The notes beneath the pieces were generated by a model that ran no database searches, had not been told where the DNA came from, and worked only from the letters and a program-made list of their open reading frames with translations. Both the position numbers and the translations under genes were made by a program. A stretch of DNA of 64,000 bases from VYDC01 sp963667515 (GTDB lineage: Bacteria; Chloroflexota; Dehalococcoidia; UBA2979), in the NCBI GenBank assembly GCA_963667515.2, contig CAXXXY010000007.1, positions 62,001 to 126,000 on the forward strand, in the 5' to 3' direction. Position 1 is the stretch's first letter, and each line of letters starts with the position of its first letter. Shown one piece after another: positions 8,994 to 18,587 of this stretch.

Positions 8994-9140
8994 TCAACAT
9001 CGCCGTACCAGCCTGATCAGATACTGCTGGGCGTCCCCGATGGTCGCGTGCGTCTGATCCCGCTGGTCGAGCTGCATCACCCAACGCAACTCCCCCGCGC
9101 ACTTGACGCGCCCGCCCGCGAGCGTGCATGTCCCCATGCC
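8994..9140 (-). CDS. possible small gene fragment, unknown
   Basis: On the minus strand about 48 codons read GMGTCTLAGGRVKCAGELRW then a helical segment ending YLIRLVRRC before TGA at 8994. The composition looks protein-like, but there is no clear start codon or ribosome site and no family is recognised. It may be the tail of an older island gene cut by the IS6-type element that begins near 9156. Between 8938 and 9212 nothing else is seen. Confidence 0.25.
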   Translation of the reverse strand, partial: GMGTCTLAGGRVKCAGELRWVMQLDQRDQTHATIGDAQQYLIRLVRRC

Positions 9141-9155
9141 CGCCCCGACGGTAGC

Positions 9156-10096
9156 GTCAGATCTGAGGGCGCAGTGAGTGGCACGTCCGCAGGCAGGGGG
9201 CCGCGGCTCCAGCTAGGCCGCCGTCATCTCCGAGACCAGCGAGCGCCAACGCGCGGCGAAGAGCTGCCGCTGCTCCGGGAGCGAGACGACCTCGCCGCGG
9301 TGTGACCGAGACCGGAAAAACTCGCGCATCTCATCGAATGCCGAGCAGAAGCGCGCCGCGGATACGAAGCTCCCGAAGCCGCGCATCGGGTAGTAGCGCT
9401 GCTTCACTCCACGGTGGTCCTGCTCGATGAAGTTGTTCAGGTATTGCTGACGTCGGTGCCAGACACGGCGGCCCAGGATCCACCGGATCGCGCGCGGGTA
9501 CGCGGGGTGCCGATCCGTCGTGACCCGAAGTGGGCGAGCCTCGGCAACGTCGACCAGCCGCCGGAGGAAGCGGCGAGCGGCATGCTTGTCGCGGTGCTCG
9601 CTCAGCATCGAATCGATGAGCTGCCCGTCGCCGTCGATCGCCCGGTAGAGATAGCACCAGCGGCCCCCGACCTTCACGTACGTCTCGTCGATGTACCAGG
9701 AAACCCCGACCCGGCCGCGGCGCTTCCTGCGAAGCCGCTCCGCGAGGAGTGGCGCGAAACGCGCTTCCCAGTCGCGCACCGTCTCGTGGGTCAGGACGTA
9801 CCCGCGCTCGAGCAGCAGCTCCGCCACGTCGCGGAAGCTGAGCTTGTAGCGCAGGCGCCAGAGCACGGCGAGCATGGCTATGTCGGACGGGAATCGGATG
9901 TCGTTGAAGGCGGTCCCGGTCCGCTCATTGAAGCGGCGTTGGCAGGAACGGCACCGAAACCGACGGTAGCCGAGCTCGGTACGGCCTCGACGGCGTGACG
10001 TTGCTTTCGATAGGCAATGCGGACAGGTCACCGGGCAGCTCCTCGCTATCGCGAGGCCGAGGCTACCTCAGGGCGCCCTGGGATCTGACAAAACCC
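9156..10096 (-). mobile_element. IS6-family element A
   Basis: One transposase gene lies between imperfect inverted ends. Left: GTCAGATCTGAGGGCGC at 9156. Right, as reverse complement: GGGTTTTGTCAGATCCCAGG from 10097. The two share GTCAGATC and AGGGCGC, but the outer GGGTTTT is missing on the left, so the left end looks eroded or replaced. No target duplication was found. A sister element of the same family lies at 10703. Confidence 0.7.
9213..10031 (-). CDS. IS6-family transposase with zinc ribbon
   Basis: 272 residues. The N-terminal zinc ribbon uses CPHC and CRSCQRRF. The DDE core shows D in SWYIDETYVKVGGRW, D in VTTDRHPAYPRAI and E in NFIEQDHRGVKQRY. The motif YRAIDGDGQLIDSMLSEHRD is typical of IS6/IS26-type enzymes. 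The frame is intact to TAG at 9213. Such enzymes move by replicative transposition and can drive deletion of neighbouring DNA, which fits the scrambled surroundings. Confidence 0.9.
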   Translation of the reverse strand: MTCPHCLSKATSRRRGRTELGYRRFRCRSCQRRFNERTGTAFNDIRFPSDIAMLAVLWRLRYKLSFRDVAELLLERGYVLTHETVRDWEARFAPLLAERLRRKRRGRVGVSWYIDETYVKVGGRWCYLYRAIDGDGQLIDSMLSEHRDKHAARRFLRRLVDVAEARPLRVTTDRHPAYPRAIRWILGRRVWHRRQQYLNNFIEQDHRGVKQRYYPMRGFGSFVSAARFCSAFDEMREFFRSRSHRGEVVSLPEQRQLFAARWRSLVSEMTAA

Positions 10097-10097
10097 T

Positions 10098-10301
10098 TCA
10101 CCCTCAACCGCGGCATGATGGCGAGCCCGGACGTGGACCAGTTCAAGGTGCGGCCGACGCAGGCGGACCGACAGCAGTTTCGCGACGTGATCGCGTCGGG
10201 TTCCCGCACCCAGGTCGAGACGTGCAGTCCGAACACGGCCCCAAATGAGCACCCGAATGATCACGCGCTGGCAGGTCGGAAGCCTAATCTAGATTCAGAA
10301 T
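10098..10301. other. island segment without a clear gene
   Basis: A plus-strand frame runs MMASPDVDQFKV into the tRNA region, but its end (GFEPPTLRSED) is simply the antisense of the tRNA-Arg. No ribosome site convinces. It is probably leftover island DNA between the IS6-type element and the tRNA. Confidence 0.35.
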
Positions 10302-10377
10302 TGGCGCGCCGGGAGGGATTCGAACCCCCGACCCTCAGATCCGAAGACTGATGCTCTATCCCCTGAGCTACCGGCGC
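10302..10377 (-). tRNA. tRNA-Arg, anticodon TCG
   Basis: The minus strand folds as a full cloverleaf. The acceptor stem is GCGCCGG/CCGGCGC with G73 and an encoded CCA. The D arm is GCTC...GAGC, the anticodon loop CTTCGGA with anticodon TCG (Arg, CGA codons), and the T arm GGGGG-TTCGAAT-CCCTC. The pair closing the anticodon loop is T-T, a mild defect. Its 3' half is duplicated at 6465 and its 5' half at 20156. All three copies share TCCGAAGA at the anticodon loop, the likely integrase crossover site. The intact gene could itself be a product of island integration. Confidence 0.88.
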
Positions 10378-10471
10378 GCGTGGGTCACCTCAGATACGAT
10401 TCAGCGTGTTTCACCTGCCTACAGGGCCACGTTCGCAGCGGCTTGACGGCAGTTCTGACGGCAAGAGCGTC

Positions 10472-10702
10472 ACGAACCGACCCAAAGCAGCTTCCCGACC
10501 CGCGAGGTGGCGTCTGTCGTCAACTCGGGCATGACATGCGCGTAGATGTTGGCAGTGGTGCCAATCTCCGAGTGCCCAAGCACCTCCATCACCACGCGAA
10601 GCGGAACGCCCTCAGCGAGCATAAAGGAGGCCGCCGCGTGGCGCAGATCGTGAAACCGTTGTCGCGGCAGGCCGGCCGCTCTCAGCGTCGACTGGAAGCG
10701 GT
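10472..10702 (-). pseudogene. tyrosine-recombinase (phage-type integrase), C-terminal fragment
   Basis: On the minus strand the fragment reads FQSTLRAAGLPRQRFHDLRHAA, then VVMEVLGHSEIGTTANIYAHV, and ends at TGA 10472. The catalytic box HDLRHA (H-x-x-R), the LGH motif and the nucleophile Tyr of ANIYAHV are all present. The start of the protein is missing because an IS6-type element begins at 10703 and nothing to its right resumes the frame. It lies 95 bases from the 5' end of tRNA-Arg. This was probably the enzyme that used the tRNA as its attachment site. Confidence 0.88.
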
Positions 10703-11653
10703 GGCTCTGTCAAAACTCAGGGCTCGAGAAGCGCGAAGCGGTCGATCTCCCGGGAGCCGCTCGCCTACGCCGCAGCCATCTCACTGAGCAGCGCTCGCCA
10801 GGAGTGGCGAAGAGCCGCCGCTGCTCCGCGAGCGGCATCGAGTCGCCTCGCCGACGGCGCCAGCGGAAGTACTGCCGCAGCTCGTCGAACGCCGAACAGA
10901 ACCGTGACGCGGACACGAAGCTCCCGAAGCCACGCATCGGGTAGTAGCGCTGCTTCACCGCTCGATGGTCCTGCTCCATGAAGTTGTTCAAGTACTGGGT
11001 CGTGCGGTGTTCGACCTTCCTTCCCAGGATCCAGCGGATCGCCTTTCGGTACGCAGGGTGCTGGTCGGTGGTGACACGCAGCGGCTTCCCGCCAGCCACA
11101 TCGACGAGGCGCCGCAAGAAGCGCCGTGCCGAGTGCTTGTCGCGGTGCTCGCTGAGCATGGAGTCGAGGAGCTGGCCATCTCCGTCGATGGCTCGATAGA
11201 GGTAGCACCAGCGCCCGGCGACCTTCACGTAGGTCTCGTCCGTATACCAGGAGCGGCTACTCGGACCCCGTTGGCGTCGCTTGGCGCGGAGACGCTCCCC
11301 CAGGAGTGGTGCGAACCGCGCCTCCCATCCGCGGATGGTCTCGTGCGTGACCTCGTAGCCGCGCTCGAGCAACAGCTCGGCGACGTCGCGGAAGCCGAGC
11401 TTGTGGCGAAGCCGCCACAGCACGGCGAGGAGCACGATGTCGGTCGGGTACTGGAGGTGATTGAAACCCGAGCCCGTCCGCTCGTTGAATCGACGCCGGC
11501 AGCTACGGCAGTTGAACCGGCGGTAGCCGAGCTCCGTGCGCTGTCGCAGCCTGGTCGTCGCGGCGGACTGGCAATGCGGACAGGTCACGGGCAGCTCCTC
11601 GTCCTCGCGTGGACGAGGCTATCTCGGATCGAGCCCTGAGTTTTGACAGAGCC
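10703..11653 (-). mobile_element. IS6-family element B
   Basis: 951 bases bounded by perfect 25-base inverted repeats; each begins GGCTCTGTCAAAACTCAGGG. The 8 bases outside differ (GAAGCGGT on the left, AGGTGGCT on the right), so there is no target duplication. That is expected if the IS caused an adjacent deletion or recombined with another copy, and it explains the loss of the rest of the integrase gene. Confidence 0.9.
10765..11588 (-). pseudogene. IS6-family transposase, frameshifted near its C-terminus
   Basis: Same build as the transposase at 9213: zinc ribbon CPHC/CRSCRRRF, then D in SRSWYTDETYVKV, D in VTTDQHPAYRKAI and E in NNFMEQDHRAVKQRY. Near 10800, after RRLFATP, the frame is one base short. 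The expected WRALLSEMAAA end lies in the next frame and stops with TAG at 10765. In the original frame translation continues past the IS end region to TGA at 10710. Only the last ~15 residues are affected, so activity may be reduced rather than lost. Confidence 0.85.
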
Positions 11654-12212
11654 AGGTGGCTTGCGCGCCGGTGTCGGACCAGCCCATGGGCCGCTCCCTC
11701 GGGGCCACGCCAGAGCAGCCGCCGAGCGATTCCTCAGCCTCACGCGCCCGCGGCCACCGATCACCGCAAGGGGGCGCCGCGCCCCTCGGAACGCAGACGC
11801 GGCGCCGTCGCAGGCGTAGGAGGCCGGAAGTTCGCGGAGCGGAGCCCACTCTGGACACCACCGCTCCCGATCTCTTCTCGGCCCACGATCGCGAGTGACT
11901 TTCAGCCGGCCGCCTTGCTGCCGGTTGCTCACGATCTCGCGTTCCTGGCGCTGGTCTCCCTAGCACGTTCGGGCTCGACGCTCCCGGCGAGCAGGCCGGC
12001 CTGGTTCGGCTGCGGCGCGAGAGCGGCGCGGGGCGAGCCGATCAGCCCTTTGGACGATGCCGCCGCGTCCAACGGCCTAGGCGAGATCCCGTCCGATTCC
12101 CCCCGCCGGATCGAACGGACCGCCGATGGCAGGGCCCTCGGCCGAAGCGAAGCTGCTCGCGAACACCTGGAGCCGGTCAGATGACCGGACTCGGCATCGA
12201 AGGGGAGCTGAG
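11654..12212. other. 559-base region without a supported gene
   Basis: This lies between IS6-type element B and the MMPL gene. All long frames here are GC-driven and lack family features or ribosome sites. It probably contains the promoter and leader of the MMPL gene plus scarred DNA from a deletion beside the IS. Confidence 0.4.
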
Positions 12213-14453
12213 ATGAGACAGCAGAGCGGATGGACGGGACGCCTCGCGAGGGCTACGGCGCAACGGCCGTGGCGCGTGCTGGGGGTCTGGGTGCTGCTGC
12301 TCGTAGGGGCGTTTCTGCTGGCAGGCAGCCTGCGGACCTCGGATGAGGGCGGTGTCGACGACACCGAGGCACGTCGCGCGATCACGCTGATCGAGCAGCT
12401 GCGAGGCGACGAAGAGCTGCCGGAAGAAGAGTTCATCGTCGTCGAAGCAGACGCTTCCGTGGACGACGCCGAGTTCGCCGCCCTGGTCACCTCCATCGTC
12501 GACGGCGTCCTCGATGTCGAGGTCGTCGAGAGCGCGGTGAGCTACCTCGACGGCGCCGCGGAGCTGCGCACCGCCGACGGGCGCGTCGCGCTGATTCCGA
12601 TCACCACGACGCTGACCGAGTCGGACGACATCGACCTCGGCCTGCCGATCCTCGACGTCGTCGAAGAGGCCAACGAGACGCCCGGCTTCCGCGTGACCTC
12701 GGCCGGCGCGTTCAGCTTCAGCAGCACCTTCGACGAGCTGGCCGAGGAGACGTTCGCCAAGGGCGAGCTGATCGGGCTGATCGCAGCGGTCGTCATCATG
12801 CTCGTCGTCTTCGGCGCGGTGGTCGCCTCGGCGCTGCCGATTCTGCTGGCGCTCGGCGCGGTCTTCACCGCTGTCGGCATCGTTGCGGGCATCAGCCAGC
12901 TCTACGAGGTCAACCTCTTCACGGTCATCGTGCTCACGATGGTCGGTCTCGCGGTCGGCATCGATTACTCACTGTTCATCGTCCAGCGCTTCCGCGAGGA
13001 GCGCGACCGAGGCTTCGAGAAGCTCGACGCCATCGCCGTCGCCGGCTCGACCGCCAGCCGCACGGTGCTGTTCTCGGGATTCGCGGTCGCAATCGCGCTG
13101 GCAGGCATGCTGATCATGCCGGACCCGCTGTTCAAGAGCTTCGGCATCGGCGCCATCGTGGTCGTCATCACCGCGGTCGCTGGCGCGCTGACGCTGCTCC
13201 CGGCGCTGCTGAGACTGCTCGGCGATCGCGTCAACTGGCTCACGCTTCCGGTCATCGGCCGTCGCGGCTCGCCCGACAGCACGACCGGCTTCTGGGCCAC
13301 GATCACCCGCGCGGTGACGGCGCACCCGGTGGTCAGCGTCCTCGCCACGTCGGCGCTGCTGATCGCCGCGACCCTGCCGCTGCTCACGATCGAGCTCGGC
13401 ACCAACGGCGCCGGCATCTTCCCCGAGGACAGCAGCCCTCGCCACGCCTTCGAGGTCATCAACGAGCGGTTCGACGACGGTGTCCTGACCGCCAAGGTCG
13501 TGATCGTCGACGAGGGCCTGAACGAGGGCGAGCTCGAGCAGGGTCTGGCCGCGCTCGGCAGCCTGATCGCGCAGGACAGCTTCTTCGGTACGCCGAAGAT
13601 CGAGAGAAACGAGGCCGCGCGGCTGACCCGCGTGAGCATCGCCATGCACGGCGACTGGTCCTCGGACGACTCCGTCGCCGCCGTCAAGCGGCTGCGCGAC
13701 GACTACTTGCCCGCCACGTTCGACGCGGCGCGCTCGGAGACGCTCGTCGGCGGCGTGACCGCCGAGGTGCTGGACGACGTCGCCGTTGTGAAGCAGTACG
13801 TGCCGCTCATCGTCGGCGCGGTGCTCACAGCGAGCTTCCTGCTGCTGCTGATCGTCTTCCGCTCGATCGTGGTGCCGCTGAAGGCGGTGGCCATGAACCT
13901 GCTATCGGTCGGCGCGTCCTACGGGCTGATCGTGCTGGTCTTCCAGCGAGGCGTGGGCAACGAGCTGTTCGGCTTCCCGCAGACGGACGTCATAGAGTCG
14001 TGGATTCCGCTGTTCTTGTTCGCCATCCTGTTTGGCCTGTCGATGGACTACCACGTGTTCCTGCTGAGCCGGATCAAGGAGCACTACGACGCGACCGGCG
14101 ACAACACCGGTTCGGTCATCCACGGCCTGCGCTCGACGGCCGCGATCATCACGGGCGCCGCGCTGATCATGGTCGCGGTGTTCGGCGGCTTCGCCCTCGG
14201 ACCGCTCTCGATGTTCCAGCAGATGGGCTTCGGCCTGGCGGTCGCCGTCATCCTCGACGCCACCGTCATCCGCATGGTCCTGGTCCCGGCGAGCATGGAG
14301 CTCCTCGGCGACCGCAACTGGTACTTCCCGAGCTGGCTGGAGTGGCTGCCCGAGATCAGCATCGAGGGCACGCCGCAGGTCGCACCACTGGCGGTACCGC
14401 AGCCCGTCCCGTCCGTCGTGGGCCTTGCGCCCGTGCCGGTCGAGGTCGACTAG
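12213..14453 (+). CDS. MMPL-family (RND superfamily) membrane exporter
   Basis: 746 residues. An N-terminal transmembrane helix (WRVLGVWVLLLVGAFLLAG) is followed by an extracytoplasmic domain and a helix bundle with AVGIDYSLFIVQRFREERDRG. A second extracytoplasmic domain and second bundle with FGLSMDYHVFLLSRIKEHY follow. The two GxDYxxF/HxF-type motifs carry the proton-relay Asp of MMPL proteins, which export lipids, drugs or other hydrophobic compounds. ATG 12213, preceded by GGGGAGCTG, is preferred over ATG 12126. The gene converges on the broken two-component system across a strong hairpin; that system may once have controlled it. Confidence 0.9.
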   Translation: MRQQSGWTGRLARATAQRPWRVLGVWVLLLVGAFLLAGSLRTSDEGGVDDTEARRAITLIEQLRGDEELPEEEFIVVEADASVDDAEFAALVTSIVDGVLDVEVVESAVSYLDGAAELRTADGRVALIPITTTLTESDDIDLGLPILDVVEEANETPGFRVTSAGAFSFSSTFDELAEETFAKGELIGLIAAVVIMLVVFGAVVASALPILLALGAVFTAVGIVAGISQLYEVNLFTVIVLTMVGLAVGIDYSLFIVQRFREERDRGFEKLDAIAVAGSTASRTVLFSGFAVAIALAGMLIMPDPLFKSFGIGAIVVVITAVAGALTLLPALLRLLGDRVNWLTLPVIGRRGSPDSTTGFWATITRAVTAHPVVSVLATSALLIAATLPLLTIELGTNGAGIFPEDSSPRHAFEVINERFDDGVLTAKVVIVDEGLNEGELEQGLAALGSLIAQDSFFGTPKIERNEAARLTRVSIAMHGDWSSDDSVAAVKRLRDDYLPATFDAARSETLVGGVTAEVLDDVAVVKQYVPLIVGAVLTASFLLLLIVFRSIVVPLKAVAMNLLSVGASYGLIVLVFQRGVGNELFGFPQTDVIESWIPLFLFAILFGLSMDYHVFLLSRIKEHYDATGDNTGSVIHGLRSTAAIITGAALIMVAVFGGFALGPLSMFQQMGFGLAVAVILDATVIRMVLVPASMELLGDRNWYFPSWLEWLPEISIEGTPQVAPLAVPQPVPSVVGLAPVPVEVD

Positions 14454-14479
14454 CAACGCGGCCAGATCCCGAGGGCGAG

Positions 14480-14515
14480 CGAGGGGTGAGGCTCAGAACA
14501 GAGCCTCACCCCTCG
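14480..14515. terminator. bidirectional hairpin terminator
   Basis: A perfect 15-base-pair stem, CGAGGGGTGAGGCTC pairing with GAGCCTCACCCCTCG, around the loop AGAACA. It lies 26 bases after the MMPL stop and before the convergent kinase gene. No T-run follows, so termination may depend on the stem alone or on Rho. Confidence 0.8.
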
Positions 14516-15965
14516 CGGTGCTCAGCGCTCGCAACGAGGCATCCCCCGCGCGCGAGGCGGGGCATCTCGAACGCGGTCGAACGTCCTCGCCGTGAGAAGC
14601 GAAGTCGCTCCCCCGTCCGCGCACGAGATCGCCGGGCCGCTAGGACAGAGGCACCGTCGCCAAGATTCGGGTGCCGACGCCGGGCTCGCTCTCGATCGTC
14701 AGCGTTCCGCCGGCGCCGGCGATCCGCTCGCGCATCGAGCGCAGCCCGAGGTGGCCTGGGAAGTCGGCGACGCTGTCGAAGCCGACGCCGTCGTCGTTGA
14801 CCTCGAGCCGCAGGGCGGACGGCTCGGCGACGAGCCGCAGCTCGACGTTCTGCGCGCGCGCGTGCTTGGTGGTGTTGTGCAGCGCCTCCTGTGCGATGCG
14901 GTAGAGCGTCTCCTTGACGGCGAAGGGCGCCTCGGGCTCGGAAGGCAGCGTCGTGACCACCGCGAGGTCGTAGCGCGCCCGCGTCGCCGCGACCTGCTTC
15001 TCGAGGGCCGACACCAGCCCCTCCTCCGCCAGCGACTCTGGCCTGAGCTCGAAGATCAGTGCGCGCATCTCGGCGAGCCCGGCCTCAGCGAGCGAGAGCA
15101 CGTACTCGACTGGCTGCACGGCCTGCTCGGCGTCCGTGTCGAGCAGCTGCCCCGCGGTCTGAGCGCCGAGCGCGATCCCGTAGAGCGCCTGCGAGACCGA
15201 GTCGTGCAGCTCCCGCGCCAGCCGCTGCCGCTCCTCGAGCGCAGCGACCGAGGACGCCTGCTAGTAGAGCCGCGCGTTCTCGATCGCCACCGCCGCCTGG
15301 CTCGCGACCGCCATCGCGAGGTCGGCGTGCTGTGCTCCGTACGCCCCCGGCTCGGTCGATTGGAGCACGAGGACACCGAGCACGCGGTCCTGGGCGATCA
15401 GCGGCGCTGCCAGCCAGGATCGGCCTGCAGAGCCAAACCCCGGCGCATCCGCGAGCCCCGCCGCGAGCGCCGCGTCCGCCTGGACGTCATCGACGACGAC
15501 GGGCGCGCGCCGCTCGATGGCATCGCCTCCGGGGCCCGGCATGGGCTGTGAGAAGCGCTCTCCGATCAGCCCCGCGTCTTGCGCTCCACTGGCGTCGCGA
15601 GCATCGAGCACCACAATCTCGTCGCCCTCGATGAGCATGATTACCGCGCCGCTGTACGAGATGACCTCACGCAATGGATCGAGGATGCGGCTCGCAAGCA
15701 CCCGCAGGTCGAGGGTGGACGCGACGTTCTGCGAGAGATCGAGCAGCAGTCGTAGCTCGCGCGTGCGTTCCTCGACGCGTTCCTCCAGCAGCTGCCCTGC
15801 GAGCACGCTCTCGGTGACGTCCCGCGCGACGTAGACCACCCGATCGGTGCCCATCGGCGTAATCGCTGCCGAGAACCAGCGTGGGCCGTCGGGAACATCG
15901 ATACGGTGCTCAATCGTTTGCCTGGAGCCGTCGGCGAGCGTGGCGCGGATGCGCTCGAGGACTAG

Positions 15966-17017
15966 ATGTAGTTCCCACGTAGGTTGTTGACAGGATGAGG
16001 GGCCTCGCCCGCTGCTGTGTGTGACAGCACGGCAGTAGCGAGGAGAGGACACCCTCATGGCCCATCGTAACGCGCGGCTGACGCCGCTGACCCGACTCGA
16101 GCTCGTGCGGGAAGTGGACGCCGGCTGGCCCCAGGCTGAGGTCGCTCGCCACTTCCGCGTCTCCCGCCACACCGTTGCCAAGTGGCTGGGGCGCTTCCGG
16201 GCGGAGGGAGCGGCAGGGCTCGAGGACCGCAGCTCCGCCCCGCGCGCGCATCCCCGGCGCACGCCGCCCGAGCTGGAGCGACGCATCTGCGCCGTGCGAC
16301 GCACGCAGGGATTCGGGCCGCATCGCATCCAGTGGGCGCTCGGGGTCGCCCGCTCCACGGTCTACGCCGTGCTGCGGCGCCGCGGCCTCAACCGGCTCGA
16401 CCGCCTGCACCGCGTCACCCGGGAGCCGGTCCGCTACGAGCACGACGCCCCCGGCGACCTGCTGCATCTCGACGTGAAGAAGCTCGGGCGCGTCCCCGAG
16501 GGCGGCGGCAAGCGAATGGCGCCTGGCTTCGCCGAGACGCGCTCCGGGCCGCATTCGCGGCGTTCGCTGGGGCTGGAGTACCTACACGTCGCCGTCGACG
16601 ACCACAGCCGTTACGCCTACGTCTCCGTCCTGCCCGACGAGCGTGGCGCGAGCTGCGCCGCCTTCCTCGAGCAGGCGCTCGCGGCCTTCCGCCGGCGTGG
16701 CGTGCGCGTGCGCCGGGTCCTGACCGACAACGCGAAGGCCTACACCGTCGCCCGCAGCTTCCACGGCGCCGCCGCTGCCGCAGACGTGCGGCTGTCGCAC
16801 ACGCGGCCCTACCGCCCGCAGACGAACGGCAAAGCCGAGCGTTTCATCCAGATCCTGCAGAACGAGTGGGCCTACGCCCGCCCCTACCGCTCCAACGCCG
16901 AGCGGCTGCGCCAGCTCCCACGCTGGCTCTACCGCTACAATCACCGCCGACCGCACGGCGGCGTCGGCGGGGCCGTCCCCGCCTCCCGCCTGTGAACAAC
17001 CTTCCTGGGTAGTACAA
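15966..17017 (+). mobile_element. IS481-family element, copy 3, inside the kinase gene
   Basis: 1052 bases with CTAG at 15962-15965 and 17018-17021. Removing the IS and one CTAG restores the kinase reading Ala-Glu-Leu-Val-Leu-Glu-Arg across the site (codons GAG CTA GTC). The bases next to the CTAG differ from the other copies (A rather than C/G), so the duplicated target is CTAG itself. It is the only copy here that breaks a coding sequence. Confidence 0.97.
16057..16995 (+). CDS. IS481-family transposase (copy 3)
   Basis: Intact 312-residue transposase, same protein as copy 1, read opposite to the kinase it interrupts. Near identity to the other copies indicates recent insertion. The kinase lesion by IS is therefore probably younger than, or similar in age to, its amber mutation. 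Confidence 0.95.
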   Translation: MAHRNARLTPLTRLELVREVDAGWPQAEVARHFRVSRHTVAKWLGRFRAEGAAGLEDRSSAPRAHPRRTPPELERRICAVRRTQGFGPHRIQWALGVARSTVYAVLRRRGLNRLDRLHRVTREPVRYEHDAPGDLLHLDVKKLGRVPEGGGKRMAPGFAETRSGPHSRRSLGLEYLHVAVDDHSRYAYVSVLPDERGASCAAFLEQALAAFRRRGVRVRRVLTDNAKAYTVARSFHGAAAAADVRLSHTRPYRPQTNGKAERFIQILQNEWAYARPYRSNAERLRQLPRWLYRYNHRRPHGGVGGAVPASRL

Positions 17018-18587
17018 CTAGCTCAGCCTGATCGGGGGGCATGAACTCGGGCAGCGAGCGCCCTTCGACGTTCCCGACCGCGGCGGTGAGGGCGCTCGGG
17101 CTGGTGCGCGCCTGGCGGACGCCTCGTCCGTCGCCGTCGAAGACGACGACGAGGTCGTCCATCGCGGCGAACAGCGCGCTCAGCTCTCCCTGGGCCTGCT
17201 GGCGTTCGCTCACCTCCTGCTCGAGCTCGGCGCCGCGCGCTCGCACCTCTCCCACCATCGAGTTGAAGGCTCCGGCGAGGGTGCCCAGCTCGTCACTCGA
17301 GCGGACGGGAATCGCTGTGTCGAGGTCACCCGAGCCGACCGCGCGCGCGCCCTGCAATAGCTCGCCGATGGGCTGGAGCAGGATTTGCCTGTTGAGGTAA
17401 CCGGCGCCGACCAGGGCCAGCAGGAACAGCGCCCCCATCGCAGCGAGGATCGCGAGGAAGGTGCGGTTCCCTTCCTCATCGATGCCGGCGGTGATCGCGG
17501 CTGCGGCGGCCGTGATCTCCGACACCGGTGCCGCCACCGCGAAGCTGCCGCCGAGAGACGGCAGCGGGAAGTACGCGATGATGAACGCCTCGCCTTCCAG
17601 GTCGACGACGACGCCGGTTTCGAGGTCGCTCAGCGTCACTCCCTCTACGCCTCTGCCCGCCCGCATTCCGTCGAGGACCGCCGCGAACTCGGCGTTGTCG
17701 CTCGCCTCGCGGGTGAGGAGGTCGTACGCCTCGGTAAGAAAGAGATCGCCGTCGACATCCACGTAGAAGGCGAAGCCGCCCGGCGTGGGCCGGATATCGT
17801 TGATCTCGTCGACCAGCCTGTCGATCAAGAGATCGACCTGCATCGCCCCGCGCAGGACGTCGCCTTCGTAGACGGGGCTCTCGGCGGTGACGACCAGGCC
17901 CTGGCCTGCGCTGTCCTGATACGGGGCCGTCCAGATCGTCTGCCGTTCGGGGTTGGCCATCGGGCCGACCCGCTGAAAGAGCGGAGCCACGTCCCGGTCG
18001 CCTAGCGCCAGCTCGTGCAGCCCGCGTGGTGGGTAGTACCGGTTCACGCCGTTTACCCCGAAGAAAGCGATGACGTCGGGATCGAAGTTCCGGCCGCCGA
18101 CCTCGTCGGCGAAGCTTCGGAATAGCGTGTCGAAGATCGCGTCGAGCGGCGCCGAGTACGCCAGCTCGTCCTGGACCGGCGCGTCATCGAGCGCCACGTA
18201 GCTCCAGATCAGGAGGTCCGAGGTGCGGCTCGGGTCGGGATCGTAGTAGAGGCCGGCGTCGGTGCGGGCGAGCGCGGAGCTGTCGATCCCCGGAGTGGTC
18301 GCACCGACCTGCCCGAACGACTCCATGTAGTTCGCAGCCTGCTGGCCGATCTCGGACGCGCTCTCGAACTGCAGACCACCCTGCTCGGCGCCGCCACCCG
18401 CCGCGGCGCTCAACGTGAGGCGGCCGAGCTCCTCGAGCGCCTCCTGGCTGCGCTGGGTCGCGTTGTCCTGCGTGCGGTTGAAGCCGTACACGAGGATCGC
18501 CGAGGTCGCCGCTTCGAGGACGACGAAGAGCAGCAGCAGGTAGAGATTGAGCTTGAGGCCGAGGCCCGCCGAGCGGAGCGGCATCGG

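Larger units (their letters stand above)
14640..18584 (-). pseudogene. sensor histidine kinase (dCache-HAMP-PAS-GAF-HisKA_3-HATPase), cut by an IS and an amber codon
   Basis: The gene reads from 18584 down to 14640 with IS copy 3 (15966-17017) inside it. N-terminal part: a transmembrane helix (YLLLLFVVLEAATSAIL), a large extracytoplasmic dCache-like domain, a second helix (LAILAAMGALFLLALVGAGYL), HAMP and the start of a PAS domain ending PPDQAE. Beyond the IS it resumes LVLERIRATLADGS, then PAS, a coiled coil and GAF (LASRILDPLREVI). At 15261-15263 a TAG replaces the usual Glu after ENARLY; next comes LEERQRLARELHDSVSQALYG (phospho-His) and an ATPase domain (DDGVGFD, GHLGLRSMRER). Without the IS it would be about 960 residues. 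Two independent lesions make it non-functional. Confidence 0.9.

Noticed and set aside
10127..10351. A small plus-strand gene ending GFEPPTLRSED
   Set aside because: Its end is the antisense of the tRNA-Arg gene, a common false prediction.
9156..11653. The two IS6-family elements as one composite transposon
   Set aside because: Their ends and sequences differ and the left end of the first is eroded. They also enclose the tRNA and att site rather than a cargo gene.
12126..12212. N-terminal extension of the MMPL protein from ATG 12126
   Set aside because: The extra 29 residues are polar and unlike the family. ATG 12213 has a good ribosome site directly before the first membrane helix.
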